The notes under the pieces: model-generated | Told to the model about the DNA's origin: nothing | Seen by the model: only the letters and a program-made list of their open reading frames with translations | The model's database searches: none | NCBI RefSeq assembly: GCF_001682855.1 | Contig: NZ_MAQW01000001.1 | Coordinates: 1,049,926 to 1,113,925, forward strand | From: Bacillus sp. FJAT-27264 | GTDB lineage: Bacteria; Bacillota; Bacilli; Paenibacillales; Paenibacillaceae | Direction of reading: 5' to 3' | Length of the DNA: 64,000 nt | Translations under genes and position numbers: made by a program | Shown here: positions 16,579-25,524 of the stretch, piece after piece | Position numbering within the stretch: the stretch's first letter is position 1 | Layout of the letters: the number at the start of each line of letters is the position of its first letter

Positions 16579-17773
16579 ATTTAAATTCACGATTTTAAAA
16601 TTAATGATCGTTATGCTCTGCTTCCTCTCGTTAACCGGCTGCTGGAGCAGACGCGAGCTGAACGAACTTCTAATTGTGCTGGGAATCGGGTTTGATTGGG
16701 TAGATGATGAATTTCTTGTCTCCTTCCAGGTCGTCAACCCAAGTGAAATATCTGCGCAAAAAAGAGGTGGAGATCGTCCTCCAACCACCTTGTTTCAAGG
16801 CAGGGGTAAAACATTGTTAGAAGCTGCCCGTTTCTTGACGGCAGAGGCACCACGTAAAGTGTATATGGGACATCTGCAATTCTATGTCATCGGTGAGGAG
16901 CTTGCGAAAAGAGGGATCAGCGATTTCGTAGATAATGCGCTTCGCGACAATGAACATCGCATGGATTTCAATGTAGTAGTTGCCCGTGAAACAAAGGCGG
17001 AGAATATTTTGAAGCTATATACTCCGCTTGAGAAGCTGCCTACCTACAGCATGCTTCATTCTCTAGAGACCTCGGAGAAAAATTGGGCACCGACGGTATC
17101 TGTCACGATGGATGACGTGATGAAGAGATTATCCAGTGACGGTGTTGACCTGACTTTGACCGGAATCAAGCTTATTGGCAATCTGCAACAGGCTGAAGCA
17201 AAAAGCAACCTTGAGACATTTCTCCCACACAGTCGTTTTCGGTACAACGGTATCGCAGCATTTAAGGGGGATAAGTTGATCGGATGGTTGAATCAGCAGG
17301 AAAGCAAAGGTTATACCGACATTGCCAATAAATTGGAGAGTACCTCTATCGAAATTCCATGTGGCCCGACTCTCTACACAGGAATTGAAGTCACCTCCTC
17401 CAAATCGAAAGTAGAGTCCAAAATTATCGACGGAATACCGGAGATGACGATATCTATACGTTCCGAAGGAAGTATCAATCAAAAATCATGTCGTGATATT
17501 AATTTGATGGACCCTGAGACCATTACCAAATTGCAGAAGCAGGCGGTTGAAATCATCCGCAGCAATGCCGAAGCTGCAGTTCATCGTTCCAAGAAAATGA
17601 AATCCGATTTTCTGGGCTTCGGAGAAGTCATTGCCAAGAGCCACCCCCACTACTGGGATACCATCAAAGAAAGCTGGATTGAAGATTTCTTATCAAAGAC
17701 CAAAGTCCGTTACAAAATCGAAATGTTAATACGCAAAACCGGAACAACCGGCAATACGACTCTGGAATCATGA
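16571..17773 (+). CDS. Spore germinant receptor lipoprotein subunit C (GerAC type)
   Basis: 400 residues. The signal peptide ends in lipobox LTGC with Cys24 as lipid anchor. Then follow the family marks CWSRRELNELLIVLGIGFDW, an FQVVNPSEI stretch and GRGKTLLEAARFLTAEAPRKVYMGHLQFYVIGEELAKRGI, typical of the three-domain GerC fold on the outer side of the inner spore membrane. AAGGAAAGG precedes the ATG, which overlaps gerA by 8 bases. It works with subunits A and B as one receptor. Confidence 0.93.
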   Translation: MDKFKFTILKLMIVMLCFLSLTGCWSRRELNELLIVLGIGFDWVDDEFLVSFQVVNPSEISAQKRGGDRPPTTLFQGRGKTLLEAARFLTAEAPRKVYMGHLQFYVIGEELAKRGISDFVDNALRDNEHRMDFNVVVARETKAENILKLYTPLEKLPTYSMLHSLETSEKNWAPTVSVTMDDVMKRLSSDGVDLTLTGIKLIGNLQQAEAKSNLETFLPHSRFRYNGIAAFKGDKLIGWLNQQESKGYTDIANKLESTSIEIPCGPTLYTGIEVTSSKSKVESKIIDGIPEMTISIRSEGSINQKSCRDINLMDPETITKLQKQAVEIIRSNAEAAVHRSKKMKSDFLGFGEVIAKSHPHYWDTIKESWIEDFLSKTKVRYKIEMLIRKTGTTGNTTLES

Positions 17774-17789
17774 GTAAGGGAGGGAGACT

Positions 17790-17990
17790 ATGGCTTCAGT
17801 CATTGGGGTGCTAGCATTGGCTGTGGTGGCCCTCGGACTGGAAATTCCGGGACTACTGCATAGAAAACGGAAGTGGGAGCTTGTCGTATTTCTTGTAATG
17901 CTGTTGACAGGAACGGCCATCTATATAGCTCTGGTATTGGACGCCCCGCTCCCCAATCTACTTCAGCTTGTGAAAATCAACTTCTCGTAG
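17790..17990 (+). CDS. Small germinant receptor subunit D-like membrane protein
   Basis: 66 residues with two membrane helices (about 3-22 and 30-50) separated by HRKRKWE, the size and plan of the GerD-subunit proteins encoded inside some ger operons (two-helix, function accessory). GGGAGGGAG precedes the ATG. It lies between the C and B genes, which supports the assignment more than its sequence does. Confidence 0.65.
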   Translation: MASVIGVLALAVVALGLEIPGLLHRKRKWELVVFLVMLLTGTAIYIALVLDAPLPNLLQLVKINFS

Positions 17991-18023
17991 CTATTCCAGC
18001 GCTGTACGGGAGAAAGGAAACAC

Positions 18024-19172
18024 ATGCCGTCAAAAACCATGGAAAAAATATCAGCGCGTCAGTTCACCATTCTGATCATTCTTGGAATTATCGGCGACTC
18101 TATTCTAGTTCTGCCGACTATGATTGCCTATTATGCCAAACAAGATTCCTGGATTTCCATGTTGCTCGCCTGCATGATCGGGCTGGGGGTTGGGGCTCTG
18201 TTCGCAGGAATTGCTAATCGGCTAAAAGGAAAGAGTCTTATTACTGCTGTTCAAAATAAATTCGGCATTGTTACAGGTAGTATTATCACGCTATTGATTC
18301 TATTCCAATTCTTCATGTGTTCCCTCACCCTCATGAGCGAAATGAGTCAATTCATGACGACACAGATGATGCCCGAAACACCTGTCGGGGCAATACTGTT
18401 ATTGTTTAGCGCGGTTATTGTTATTGCTTACCGATACGGAATCGAGGCTTTTGCCCGGATGGGCGAGCTGCTTTTTCCAGTGTTTCTTATATTGTTTTTA
18501 TGTCTGGTATTTTTTCTGATGCCACAGATTGAGACCACCAATGCGAAACCGATTCTAGCCCATGGAATAGGACCTGCATTGAAAGGGATGTTCCCTGCGT
18601 TCACTCAGGCTTTTACGGAAATTGTATTTATTCTGATGCTGACCCAGCATGTACACAGCAATACCAAGCTGACAAAGCCCATCCTGACAGGCTACGCCAT
18701 TGGAGGGCTCATTATGCTCATCGTGGTCAGTTTATGTGTACTGGTACTTGGTCCTATGCTCATGGAAACCAAATATTATCCGGCCTTTGTGCTGGCACAA
18801 AAAATCACCATTGGAAAATTCCTGGAACGCCTTGAAGTGATCCTCACCTTTTTATGGATTATTACCGTGTTCTTCAAGTCCACTATGATCTTCTTTGCCC
18901 TAACGAACGGACTAGCCCAGTTGCTGCACCTGAAGGAGAGCCGGATGCTAACCATCCCGCTTAGCATGATTATCATTGTGTGCACCATCTCCAGCACGCC
19001 TAACATAACGGTGTACAATCAGATTCTGCTCTTCTACTACCCCTGGTTCGATCTAATTTTCTGCCTCGGTTTACCGCTGTTATGCTTTGTGATTCTACTC
19101 TTCCCAGGGAAACGAAAAAAAAGGCCGCCTAAAGAAAGCGAGCCCAATGAGACGGATAGGAATACGGCATAG
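18024..19172 (+). CDS. Spore germinant receptor subunit B (GerAB type)
   Basis: 382 residues, about ten membrane helices, a member of the APC superfamily branch GerAB/endospore germination permease. Family features are the N-terminal ISARQFTILIILGIIGDSILVLP, and helix-3/5 segments with GIEAFARMGELLFP. The B subunit binds the germinant (often an amino acid) in the membrane; specificity cannot be read here. The tail is basic and hydrophilic. AGAAAGGA precedes the ATG; last gene of the operon. Confidence 0.92.
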   Translation: MPSKTMEKISARQFTILIILGIIGDSILVLPTMIAYYAKQDSWISMLLACMIGLGVGALFAGIANRLKGKSLITAVQNKFGIVTGSIITLLILFQFFMCSLTLMSEMSQFMTTQMMPETPVGAILLLFSAVIVIAYRYGIEAFARMGELLFPVFLILFLCLVFFLMPQIETTNAKPILAHGIGPALKGMFPAFTQAFTEIVFILMLTQHVHSNTKLTKPILTGYAIGGLIMLIVVSLCVLVLGPMLMETKYYPAFVLAQKITIGKFLERLEVILTFLWIITVFFKSTMIFFALTNGLAQLLHLKESRMLTIPLSMIIIVCTISSTPNITVYNQILLFYYPWFDLIFCLGLPLLCFVILLFPGKRKKRPPKESEPNETDRNTA

Positions 19173-19270
19173 GTAGTTCTGGTTTTTGAATTTTGCACAG
19201 CAAACCAGGTATAATCTGGTAGAGGCAGTCATTGGATCTGCACGAAAAAAGTAAAAGGAGCTGTTTATTC

Positions 19271-19744
19271 GTGTCGATAAAATCAGTACAGATACAGCGA
19301 AATGAAACCAAACTTGTGGGATACGCCACAACAGCATCATTGAATCAAGACTTGGAAAATGAAGTTGTTGTAAAGTTACGCGAAGCATTGCTAGCCAGAC
19401 GTCATGAAATTGCCAACCCATTAGACGATGACGGCATCTACCTGGTCCAAGTATATCCGGACGCTGAATGGACACCGGATGTCCCCTTCGAAAGCATCGT
19501 TGCGGTAGCAGTCAGCGAATTCTCCACGTTGAACGATGGATTCATTAGTCATACCCTACCGGCTGGAACCTACGCGAAGATCACCCACACAGGACCCGAA
19601 TCGCAAATCGGCGAAACGTATGATGCCATCCGTGAAGCGGATATCGCTGGTGACCGGATGTTTGATTTTGAATATTGGGCGGATATGGGTTCACCGGAAC
19701 AAGAAGAGAGTGTTATTGAGATTTATTTGCCGTTGGGGGATTGA
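19271..19744 (+). CDS. GyrI-like small-molecule-binding domain protein
   Basis: 157 residues from a GTG at 19271 behind AAAGGAG. Sequence runs MSIKSVQIQRNETKLVGY, then a two-repeat alpha/beta fold with HTLPAGTYAKITHTGPESQIGETYDAIRE and a C-terminal FEYWADMG...VIEIYLPLGD, the pattern of the GyrI-like (SHS2, AraC effector-binding) superfamily. No HTH domain is attached. Such free-standing proteins bind or hydrolyse small ligands. Has its own terminator. Confidence 0.78.
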   Translation: MSIKSVQIQRNETKLVGYATTASLNQDLENEVVVKLREALLARRHEIANPLDDDGIYLVQVYPDAEWTPDVPFESIVAVAVSEFSTLNDGFISHTLPAGTYAKITHTGPESQIGETYDAIREADIAGDRMFDFEYWADMGSPEQEESVIEIYLPLGD

Positions 19745-19787
19745 GTGACGGGTGTTCTGAAGATAACTATTAATGTGAAGTGAAGCT

Positions 19788-19825
19788 AAGAAGCGATTCT
19801 CAGAGTGAGGGGATCGCTTCTTTGT
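19788..19825 (+). terminator. Terminator of the GyrI-like gene
   Basis: Perfect 10-base stem AAGAAGCGAT (19788-19797) / ATCGCTTCTT (19813-19822), 44 bases after the stop codon. The T-tail is short. Confidence 0.75.
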
Positions 19826-20213
19826 ACTGTTTATTACTATTTGCTATAACAGCCTTGGCAAAACGATATTACTGTCTCTGCTATTCCAATCTTATATTAA
19901 ACTAACGTAGCCGTTGGCTTAATGGGCTTAACTCAATGACAATTCCATAAACAATTCATTGAGAGTGTTGCGATTTGCTTTATAATATACCCCAATATGT
20001 CCATTATTGGTTATTAATCAATATTAAATCCATTGGTTTTCGACTTAAGATCGGGTGTTGTTGGAGCTTGCCATGTGTTATTGTGATCCAATTTTTCCAC
20101 GCCACTCTAAGTGAAAGCAAAGCCCCAAGCAGTCTGGAAGCAAAATCGAACCCAACAGCTCATATAATTTGCCCGAAAAAGCATAATTAATATAAAACTA
20201 ATTCAATAAGATA
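19826..20213. other. AT-rich spacer at the left border of the island
   Basis: 388 bases without a gene I can support. Base composition drops here to the level of the accessory island, so the left island border probably lies in this stretch. No copy of the spo0A tail, no insertion-sequence ends and no tRNA gene were found. Confidence 0.4.
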
Positions 20214-21458
20214 TTATAATTTTCCAAATCCTAGATACTGCATACTTTTATAAGTTCTTTCATTACATATTGGAATTTCCTCAGTATTGGCCCAACCAAA
20301 TAGTTCTTGTACACAACTTATACCAAACTTAATAAGCTTATAATCAGGATTATAAATGCAATTTGTTATTTTCTTTGTATGAGTATCTTCACTAAATAAC
20401 AAGTACTTAAATGATTCTTTAATGCTCTCGATGCCATTCAAGTTGATAAAATCTTCTGTAAACTTTACTCGTCCGCCTTTATTATGTCTAACTTGTCCTA
20501 AAAATGCATGGATCGATAGTAGACAATTAGATAATTGTTCCTTATTTATTGACTCAATAGCTTCAAGTGAACCCAAATTTTCTATCATTGTAGCATAATT
20601 GGCTATCGTATTTTCTAAGTAAGCATAATCACTATTATAAAAATCATTAATATTTTCAATTATGAATTCTCTTATTTTATCTGACTCAATTGGTGGTTTC
20701 AGATAATTATCTCCATACGCCTTTTCTTCTCTTATCCAATTTAGAAATTGGTCAATTTCTATTCGAATCGGAAGTTCGCTTGCTTTTCTTAACCCTGTAG
20801 ACTCATAAATATCTCTTAGCGTCCTAAATTTTTGAACAAATGATTGGTATCTTTTCAATAATCCTTGTTCAAATTCACGTGATTTTGATTTTTTCTTTTT
20901 ATCAATTCGAATAATATTCGGATAAGATGAATCCCCAAATTTATTAATAATGGTTTTTTCAACTTCTATATTTCTAGTTTTTAATTCCTTAATAATTTCA
21001 ATATACTCTTTAATATATTCCAAAGTTAGTACGCTAGCTTCCGTCCAATAATCTTCAAATAAATCTTTAAGTTCTCCAAAGATCGTTTCTTCGGAGTCAA
21101 TTGATACATTCAACTCCTGGTTGGTCTTAATACCTGCATTTGTAAGGTTTGATGAACCAAGAAAAGCAACATCATTTCCATAAATATAAAGCTTGGGGTG
21201 AAAACTTTTTGAAGTATAGTATCTAATTTGTATTTTATTTTTATATTCAAAAATCCTTTTCAAACTTATTCCATCAGTTGGAAAACCTAATCTGATTAAA
21301 AGACGGATAGAGCAGCCACTATCGATTAAATCCATCAAAAATTTCTCATTCGTAAAAAAGGCAACCGCAATATCTACTTCACTATTTTTTGCGAACTTCA
21401 ACATTTCATCGCTTAAATAGTCACTTCTTTTCATAGAATTCGAAAAAATATTTTCCAT
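20214..21458 (-). CDS. PLD-family nuclease-like protein
   Basis: 414 residues. The N-terminal ~150 residues form one phospholipase D-like unit with the catalytic HxK motif in FHPKLYIYG and GSSNLTNAG about 17 residues later, ending KTNQELNV; the Asp usual in HKD lipases is not at its place, as in PLD modules of restriction-type enzymes (NgoFVII/BfiI class). The remaining ~260 residues are a lysine-rich helical domain (KKKKSKS, then several helices) and a C-terminal block GISCVQELFGWANTEE that I do not recognise. A single HKD unit implies action as a dimer. AT-rich and alone, it looks acquired; a DNA-targeting defence role is inferred. GGGAG precedes the ATG. Confidence 0.7.
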   Translation of the reverse strand: MENIFSNSMKRSDYLSDEMLKFAKNSEVDIAVAFFTNEKFLMDLIDSGCSIRLLIRLGFPTDGISLKRIFEYKNKIQIRYYTSKSFHPKLYIYGNDVAFLGSSNLTNAGIKTNQELNVSIDSEETIFGELKDLFEDYWTEASVLTLEYIKEYIEIIKELKTRNIEVEKTIINKFGDSSYPNIIRIDKKKKSKSREFEQGLLKRYQSFVQKFRTLRDIYESTGLRKASELPIRIEIDQFLNWIREEKAYGDNYLKPPIESDKIREFIIENINDFYNSDYAYLENTIANYATMIENLGSLEAIESINKEQLSNCLLSIHAFLGQVRHNKGGRVKFTEDFINLNGIESIKESFKYLLFSEDTHTKKITNCIYNPDYKLIKFGISCVQELFGWANTEEIPICNERTYKSMQYLGFGKL

Positions 21459-21519
21459 AGCAATTTACTCCCACCAAAAGTATTGTGCTAAATTTAATTC
21501 AACTAAAATAGTTAAATTA

Positions 21520-21545
21520 TACTACATATTTTAAAATATGTAGTA
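21520..21545. repeat. Perfect 26-bp palindrome upstream of the PLD gene
   Basis: Thirteen bases (TACTACATATTTT) followed by their exact reverse complement, 62 bases upstream of the PLD gene start. It may be an operator. On the plus strand it is followed by GTTTTTC, so a hairpin terminator is another reading, although no plus-strand gene ends near it. Confidence 0.7.
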
Positions 21546-21717
21546 GTTTTTCGTGACAAAATTTCATTCTGACAATAGGTTATAAAACACTACACGAAAA
21601 ATTCAAAATCAGATAAGCAGATCTCATTTTATATAATTTTGATTAAAAGTAAAATCAAATAAACCATAATAATTCATCAAATAAAATACATAAAACTTAA
21701 AATATGCTTAACCATTA

Positions 21718-21869
21718 ACCCCCTTTTCCCTCAATTCTCCTTACCCTTTCAAGAAACCTTATGTTCAATCCGCAGCTTATTAGCTACTATAGCAATAAAC
21801 TTCACGTTAGTCGCCTTGAGTTTGAGATATTAATGGTATAGCCAAACTGGTGCCTGATGCTGTCAATGT
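21718..21869 (-). repeat. Decayed copy of the spo0A 3' end (outer attachment-site relic)
   Basis: This stretch aligns along its length with 37174-37330, the end of spo0A, in the same orientation. Recognisable translated pieces include [13 protein letters not shown] and the final LRIEHKVS followed by TGA. It carries many substitutions and a one-base deletion in the middle that breaks the frame, so it is non-coding. It is the oldest of three copies. Confidence 0.85.
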
Positions 21870-21990
21870 GGTCACTGGTCTTCCTTCTATATAAGATATT
21901 TGATTAAAAGTTGGTTTTTGAGCATGAGAGTTGGTAGCTCAATAATCTCACAGGATGAATGTATATCATATCCATTTCATGTCAATTCTC

Positions 21991-22022
21991 AAAAAAAAAA
22001 AAAGTGACACACAACGTGTCAC
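21991..22022 (-). terminator. Strong minus-strand terminator-like hairpin
   Basis: Stem GTGACAC (22004-22010) / GTGTCAC (22016-22022); on the minus strand it is followed by 13 T. The nearest minus-strand gene ends 460 bases upstream at 22484, so it may belong to that transcript or to a lost gene. Confidence 0.65.
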
Positions 22023-22483
22023 TAATTCAATATATCTTCTTGAATCCCAGAAACTATATTATCATCCCCAGAACCTACAATACAATCAATTCACCATTGA
22101 TTTTTACAGGCCGTATCGAAGTATATCATACACGATACGCTTAACCTTAACGATACGCACGGAGAATTTTTGCAGAATAATCCATATAAAGAAGCGGCCA
22201 GCCGGCCGTCCTCCTGTCGATGGAAATTACAGCGTCAATTCCTGCGGTGTAGCAATAGGTAAGTTATATAGAGTAAATTACTATACTTGCCTTATCAGTA
22301 GCGTTCAACTTTTATAATAATGGTATAGTGGGCATACTAGTGGGTTCGCTGTTAGAAACACTACTAGTTATTACTTCTCTCTTAAACAACATCTAGGTTG
22401 CTTACTATTTCGAACCTGATGACACACTCTTGAAACTATTACATAATCATAAAACAATGACTTTTTATGGATGAAACCAATCG
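22023..22483. other. Non-coding stretch downstream of the amidohydrolase gene
   Basis: No supported gene. Around 22105-22160 the hexamer CGATACG or its reverse complement occurs several times (CGTATCG, CACGATACGC, AACGATACGC), giving a weak inverted and direct repeat. Nothing else stands out. Confidence 0.35.
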
Positions 22484-23329
22484 TTACTCCTGAACAGGCA
22501 ATCCCAGCAGCTTAGCAGCATTTTCATAAAAAAACTTCTGCTGTACGCCATCATCCCAGTTCCAATTCTTCACTTTATCTAATGTAAATTCATACGGAAC
22601 ATTGGGATAATTACTTCCATACAGGATCTGGTTCGATAAATGGAAATTCGCAGCTTCCAGATACTTTTCTCCGTCTGGGAATCGAACAAACAGGTCAGGC
22701 AATATATAAATATTATGCAGGTAAGAAGCGGTTCCGATTGCTTCATTGACGAATGGCCAAGCTCCGTGGTTTATAATAAAGTTCAAATCCGGGAACGCTT
22801 GGGCAGCTCTTACCAGTTGGCTTGGTCTAGCGAAATCATAGTTTTGCCGCGGTCCAGTCACACCCAGATAAATACTCAGCGTCAGGGCAAGCGGTAACTT
22901 ATGCTTTGCGCAGGCTATGAATATAGGGTCCCACGCAGGATCGCCCACTGGTAAATGAGGCAGCAACACAGATGCGTTGAGAGCCACCCCGCGGAACAGC
23001 CCTGTAGCGGCGTAGGTTTCAATCGTTCTTACCGCTTCGTCGACGTAGGGAGTATCTACACCAATAAACCCAATGAAGCGTTTGGACTGGGGACTTCTCA
23101 GAAAATCTTCAAGTTCCTCATTAGAGGAGCCCGGCTCATTGCCACGTCCCATTATGATCGCGTAATCTATGCCGTGAAGGTCGAGTTCCCCAATCACCTC
23201 ATCAAGAGTGTTTGAAGGTACTGAGACGACGTTGTGCAGCTTGCTGCTGTCTCTAACAACGTCCTTGCCGTCTGCAAACAGCTTCTCCCATTTGGGAATC
23301 GGCGCCTTCATACGAAAATCAATGATCAT
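22484..23329 (-). CDS. Amidohydrolase-2 family protein, metal site apparently altered
   Basis: 281 residues with the plan of the amidohydrolase-2 (TIM-barrel) family: N-terminal MIIDFRMKAP, a DYAIIMGRGNEPG strand, FIGFIGVDTPYVDEAV, FIINHGAWPFV and a C-terminal ILYGSNYPNVPYE...YENAAKLLGL. The HxH pair normally found after the first strand is replaced by FRM, so a zinc-dependent reaction is doubtful; His in INHGAWP and Asn in GSNYP (usually GSDYP) remain. CGGAGGG precedes the ATG. GC content is closer to the core genome than its surroundings. It lies between two spo0A-tail copies with a kinase-like gene. Confidence 0.75.
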   Translation of the reverse strand: MIIDFRMKAPIPKWEKLFADGKDVVRDSSKLHNVVSVPSNTLDEVIGELDLHGIDYAIIMGRGNEPGSSNEELEDFLRSPQSKRFIGFIGVDTPYVDEAVRTIETYAATGLFRGVALNASVLLPHLPVGDPAWDPIFIACAKHKLPLALTLSIYLGVTGPRQNYDFARPSQLVRAAQAFPDLNFIINHGAWPFVNEAIGTASYLHNIYILPDLFVRFPDGEKYLEAANFHLSNQILYGSNYPNVPYEFTLDKVKNWNWDDGVQQKFFYENAAKLLGLPVQE

Positions 23330-23586
23330 AGTTGTTAACCCTCCGTCCTTTTCCTAAATTTATTCTGCTGATCTGCTGTTGCGGATATAACGTTGGAATC
23401 ATGCAAGGTAAATAATTATAATTCACATGTAATTAGTTTGATTTTTTACATACTTAACTCTAACATTGTGCTATTTGAAGCGTCTAATAGAGTTTCTTTA
23501 TTTTTCTATTTAAATTACTTTGAGCGAAGCAATATTGCAGGTTTTAATTCCAGCGGAACAGTTCTGACCACATCAGGAGGTGTTAT

Positions 23587-24111
23587 ATGAATAAAATTGC
23601 AATTATCGGTTCAGGAGGCTCTGGAAAATCAACTTTAGCGAAGAAATTAGGAGCAAAATTAATGATAGATGTATATCATCTCGATTCGCTTTTTTGGAAG
23701 CCTAATTGGGTAGGTGTACCAAAAGATGAACAAATAATAGTGCAAAATGATTTGGTTAAGAAGCAAAAATTGATTATTAACAGAAATTATGGTGGAACAA
23801 TGGAGATAAGACTTAATACAGCTGATACGATTATCTTTCTTGATATTCCAAGAACAATATACGTCTTTCGTGTTTTTAAAAGAATCATTAAATATCGCAA
23901 TAAAAGAAGACCAGATATGGGAGCAGGTTGCGAAGAACGATTTTCTATTGAGTTTTTTAAATGGATATGGGAATACCCGAAGACTAAAAAACCAGGAATT
24001 TTAATAAGTTTAGAAGATTTGTCTAAAGAAAAGGTAGTCATTATCTTAAAATCCCCAAAAGAAGTTAAACAATTTCTTGAGAAACAAAATAACATGAAAT
24101 TGTCCACTTGA
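23587..24111 (+). CDS. P-loop NTPase, FlaR/topology-modulation type
   Basis: 174 residues. Walker A is GSGGSGKST at residues 8-16, followed by YHLDSLFWKPNW and a GTMEIRLNTADTIIFLDIPRTI segment, the marks of the adenylate-kinase-like family often annotated as DNA topology modulation protein FlaR. The true substrate of the family is uncertain; a nucleotide or small-molecule kinase is likely. CAGGAGG precedes the ATG. AT-rich and isolated, so probably acquired. Confidence 0.8.
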   Translation: MNKIAIIGSGGSGKSTLAKKLGAKLMIDVYHLDSLFWKPNWVGVPKDEQIIVQNDLVKKQKLIINRNYGGTMEIRLNTADTIIFLDIPRTIYVFRVFKRIIKYRNKRRPDMGAGCEERFSIEFFKWIWEYPKTKKPGILISLEDLSKEKVVIILKSPKEVKQFLEKQNNMKLST

Positions 24112-24130
24112 AAATCGAAGACCGGCATAA

Positions 24131-24178
24131 CAAAAAACCGCTCTTATTGGATTTTCGGAACCCAATAAGCAGCGGTTA
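24131..24178. terminator. Long hairpin beside the second spo0A-tail copy
   Basis: AACCGCT-CTTATTGG pairs with CCAATAAG-C-AGCGGTT. The T-run (TTTTTT) is on the minus strand, which is the direction of the spo0A fragment at 24271-24427, so this may be the original spo0A terminator carried away with the displaced tail. It also closes the P-loop gene on the plus strand. Confidence 0.6.
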
Positions 24179-24270
24179 TGAATAGATTTTCTCAAAAACA
24201 TTTTTGAACATGCCCTTTCGGATATTTATCGGTAAATTTACGTTACCTATAAACACCTTACAGCACCCAC

Positions 24271-24427
24271 AATCCCTTACCCCTCACTCCTCCTTACCCT
24301 TTCAAGAAACCTTATGCTCAATGCGCAGCTTGTCGGCTACCATGGCAATAAATTCCGAGTTAGTAGGCTTGGATTTGGAGATATTAATGGTGTAGCCGAA
24401 CAGGTGGCTGATGCTGTCAATGTTACC
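24271..24427 (-). repeat. Near-identical displaced copy of the spo0A 3' end (attachment site)
   Basis: 157 bases match the end of spo0A (37174-37330) with only two differences that I can see (24281 and 24419). It encodes the same last ~40 residues of Spo0A and the stop codon, without the rest of the gene; upstream similarity ends abruptly after GTTACC. This is the signature of site-specific integration into the 3' end of a gene, where the incoming element restores the gene and the original tail is displaced. Confidence 0.92.
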
Positions 24428-24718
24428 AACTAGAGCCACAAGGGGTTCTAAGTTTTGTAACCTTTCTACAATTCCCATCTCACTAGGTATTTGTAGGTTT
24501 TATGACCGTAATTTATCGGTCTGGGACTATTGTAATGCGGGCTGAGAGTGAACACAAGTTCAAAGCCTATAAACTTATTAAATTAATATCTCGTATACAA
24601 GAGAAGACCTTTAATTATTCATCTCATAAATTCCTACTATTGAGTTAAGTATAATAATGATTGAAAGAATATCAGCATCACCTTAGGATGTGTTATTTCA
24701 ATCATAGTTACAAGTATG

Positions 24719-24746
24719 CAAAAAACCTTACTCTAAAAGAGAAGGT
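24719..24746 (-). terminator. Terminator of the XRE operon
   Basis: On the minus strand ACCTTCTCT-TTT-AGAGTAAGGT is followed by TTTTTTG, 150 bases after the stop of the gene at 24894. The rest of 24428-24893 is AT-rich and shows no gene. Confidence 0.65.
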
Positions 24747-24893
24747 ATTTCGTTATAAGCTATTCTGATTTATGACTAAAATCTTACTGATTTCATTACT
24801 CAACTTCCATAAGCATATAAAATATTTGTTTTTACTATATTCTTAAACATATTCTTTTATATTGATATTTTCATCACACTCTAAAATCTCAAC

Positions 24894-25100
24894 TTAGATT
24901 TTTAATTCATATCGTTTCTCCCAAATATAACTTGCCCACGATCTTTGATTTACGAATTCTGGTTTTATGGGCATTGGAAAATCCGTATCGGCCCACCCAG
25001 AAGTATCAATATGATGAAACTCAAATTCGGTACCATTGTCATTTCTCTTATACCAAAAAGTTACTTTCTTGCCTTGAGGGTACCTATCAACAATATTCAA
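24894..25100 (-). CDS. Small hypothetical protein downstream of XRE regulator
   Basis: 68 residues from a TTG at 25100 with GAGGTG 8 bases upstream. Aromatic-rich and soluble (KVTFWYKRN, FEFHHID, WASYIWEKRY), no known domain. It begins 16 bases after the XRE gene stops and shares its terminator, so the two form an operon. Confidence 0.5.
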   Translation of the reverse strand: MNIVDRYPQGKKVTFWYKRNDNGTEFEFHHIDTSGWADTDFPMPIKPEFVNQRSWASYIWEKRYELKI

Positions 25101-25116
25101 TTTATCTTCACCTCAT

Positions 25117-25476
25117 TCAATCTTCTAGAAATAATCTCATCAATTTTAATAATCTACGCTTTTGACTATCTACTAATGCTTTCTCATTGAAGATGACTTC
25201 CTCTGAAGCAAATGAGTCGTCTGACAAATTGATAGATACTTGTTTATTATTGTCATTATAAATATTCTTAATATCAGTACGTCCCAGTAGCCAATCGGAT
25301 GAGACACTATATAAATCGCATAATAAATCTATTGTATTTATATCTGGTTCAGACTTTCCGGTTTCATATCCGCTCAAAGTTTTATTGTTGATACCTACAC
25401 GTTTCATCACTTGTAACTGCGATAAACCGGCTTTTTCACGTGCTAATCTGAGACGATTATGAAAATTAGTAAACAC
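25117..25476 (-). CDS. XRE-family transcriptional regulator (phage repressor type)
   Basis: 119 residues from a GTG at 25476 behind GAGGTGAGG. The HTH_3 domain fills residues 6-65: RLRLAREKAGLSQLQVMKRVGINNKTLSGYETGKSEPDINTIDLLCDLYSVSSDWLLG, a textbook SinR/CI-like arrangement. The C-terminal half is acidic and has no peptidase motif, so it is not a LexA-like self-cleaving repressor. It probably controls the element; no divergent excisionase-type gene is next to it. Confidence 0.85.
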   Translation of the reverse strand: MFTNFHNRLRLAREKAGLSQLQVMKRVGINNKTLSGYETGKSEPDINTIDLLCDLYSVSSDWLLGRTDIKNIYNDNNKQVSINLSDDSFASEEVIFNEKALVDSQKRRLLKLMRLFLED

Positions 25477-25524
25477 TAAGCCTCACCTCTGCATTTCAAA
25501 TACTTCTTTATAAAAGTCAATATT

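Noticed and set aside
19826..20213. tRNA gene or spo0A tail as left attachment site
   Set aside because: Neither a cloverleaf nor similarity to the spo0A tail was found; the left island border here rests on composition only.
21955..22317. 120-codon plus-strand frame
   Set aside because: It runs through a terminator hairpin and poly-A tract, has no ribosome site and reads like random sequence.
24204..24395. 63-codon plus-strand frame repeated at 37098-37298 as a small gene family
   Set aside because: Both are antisense readings of the duplicated spo0A tail, not genes.
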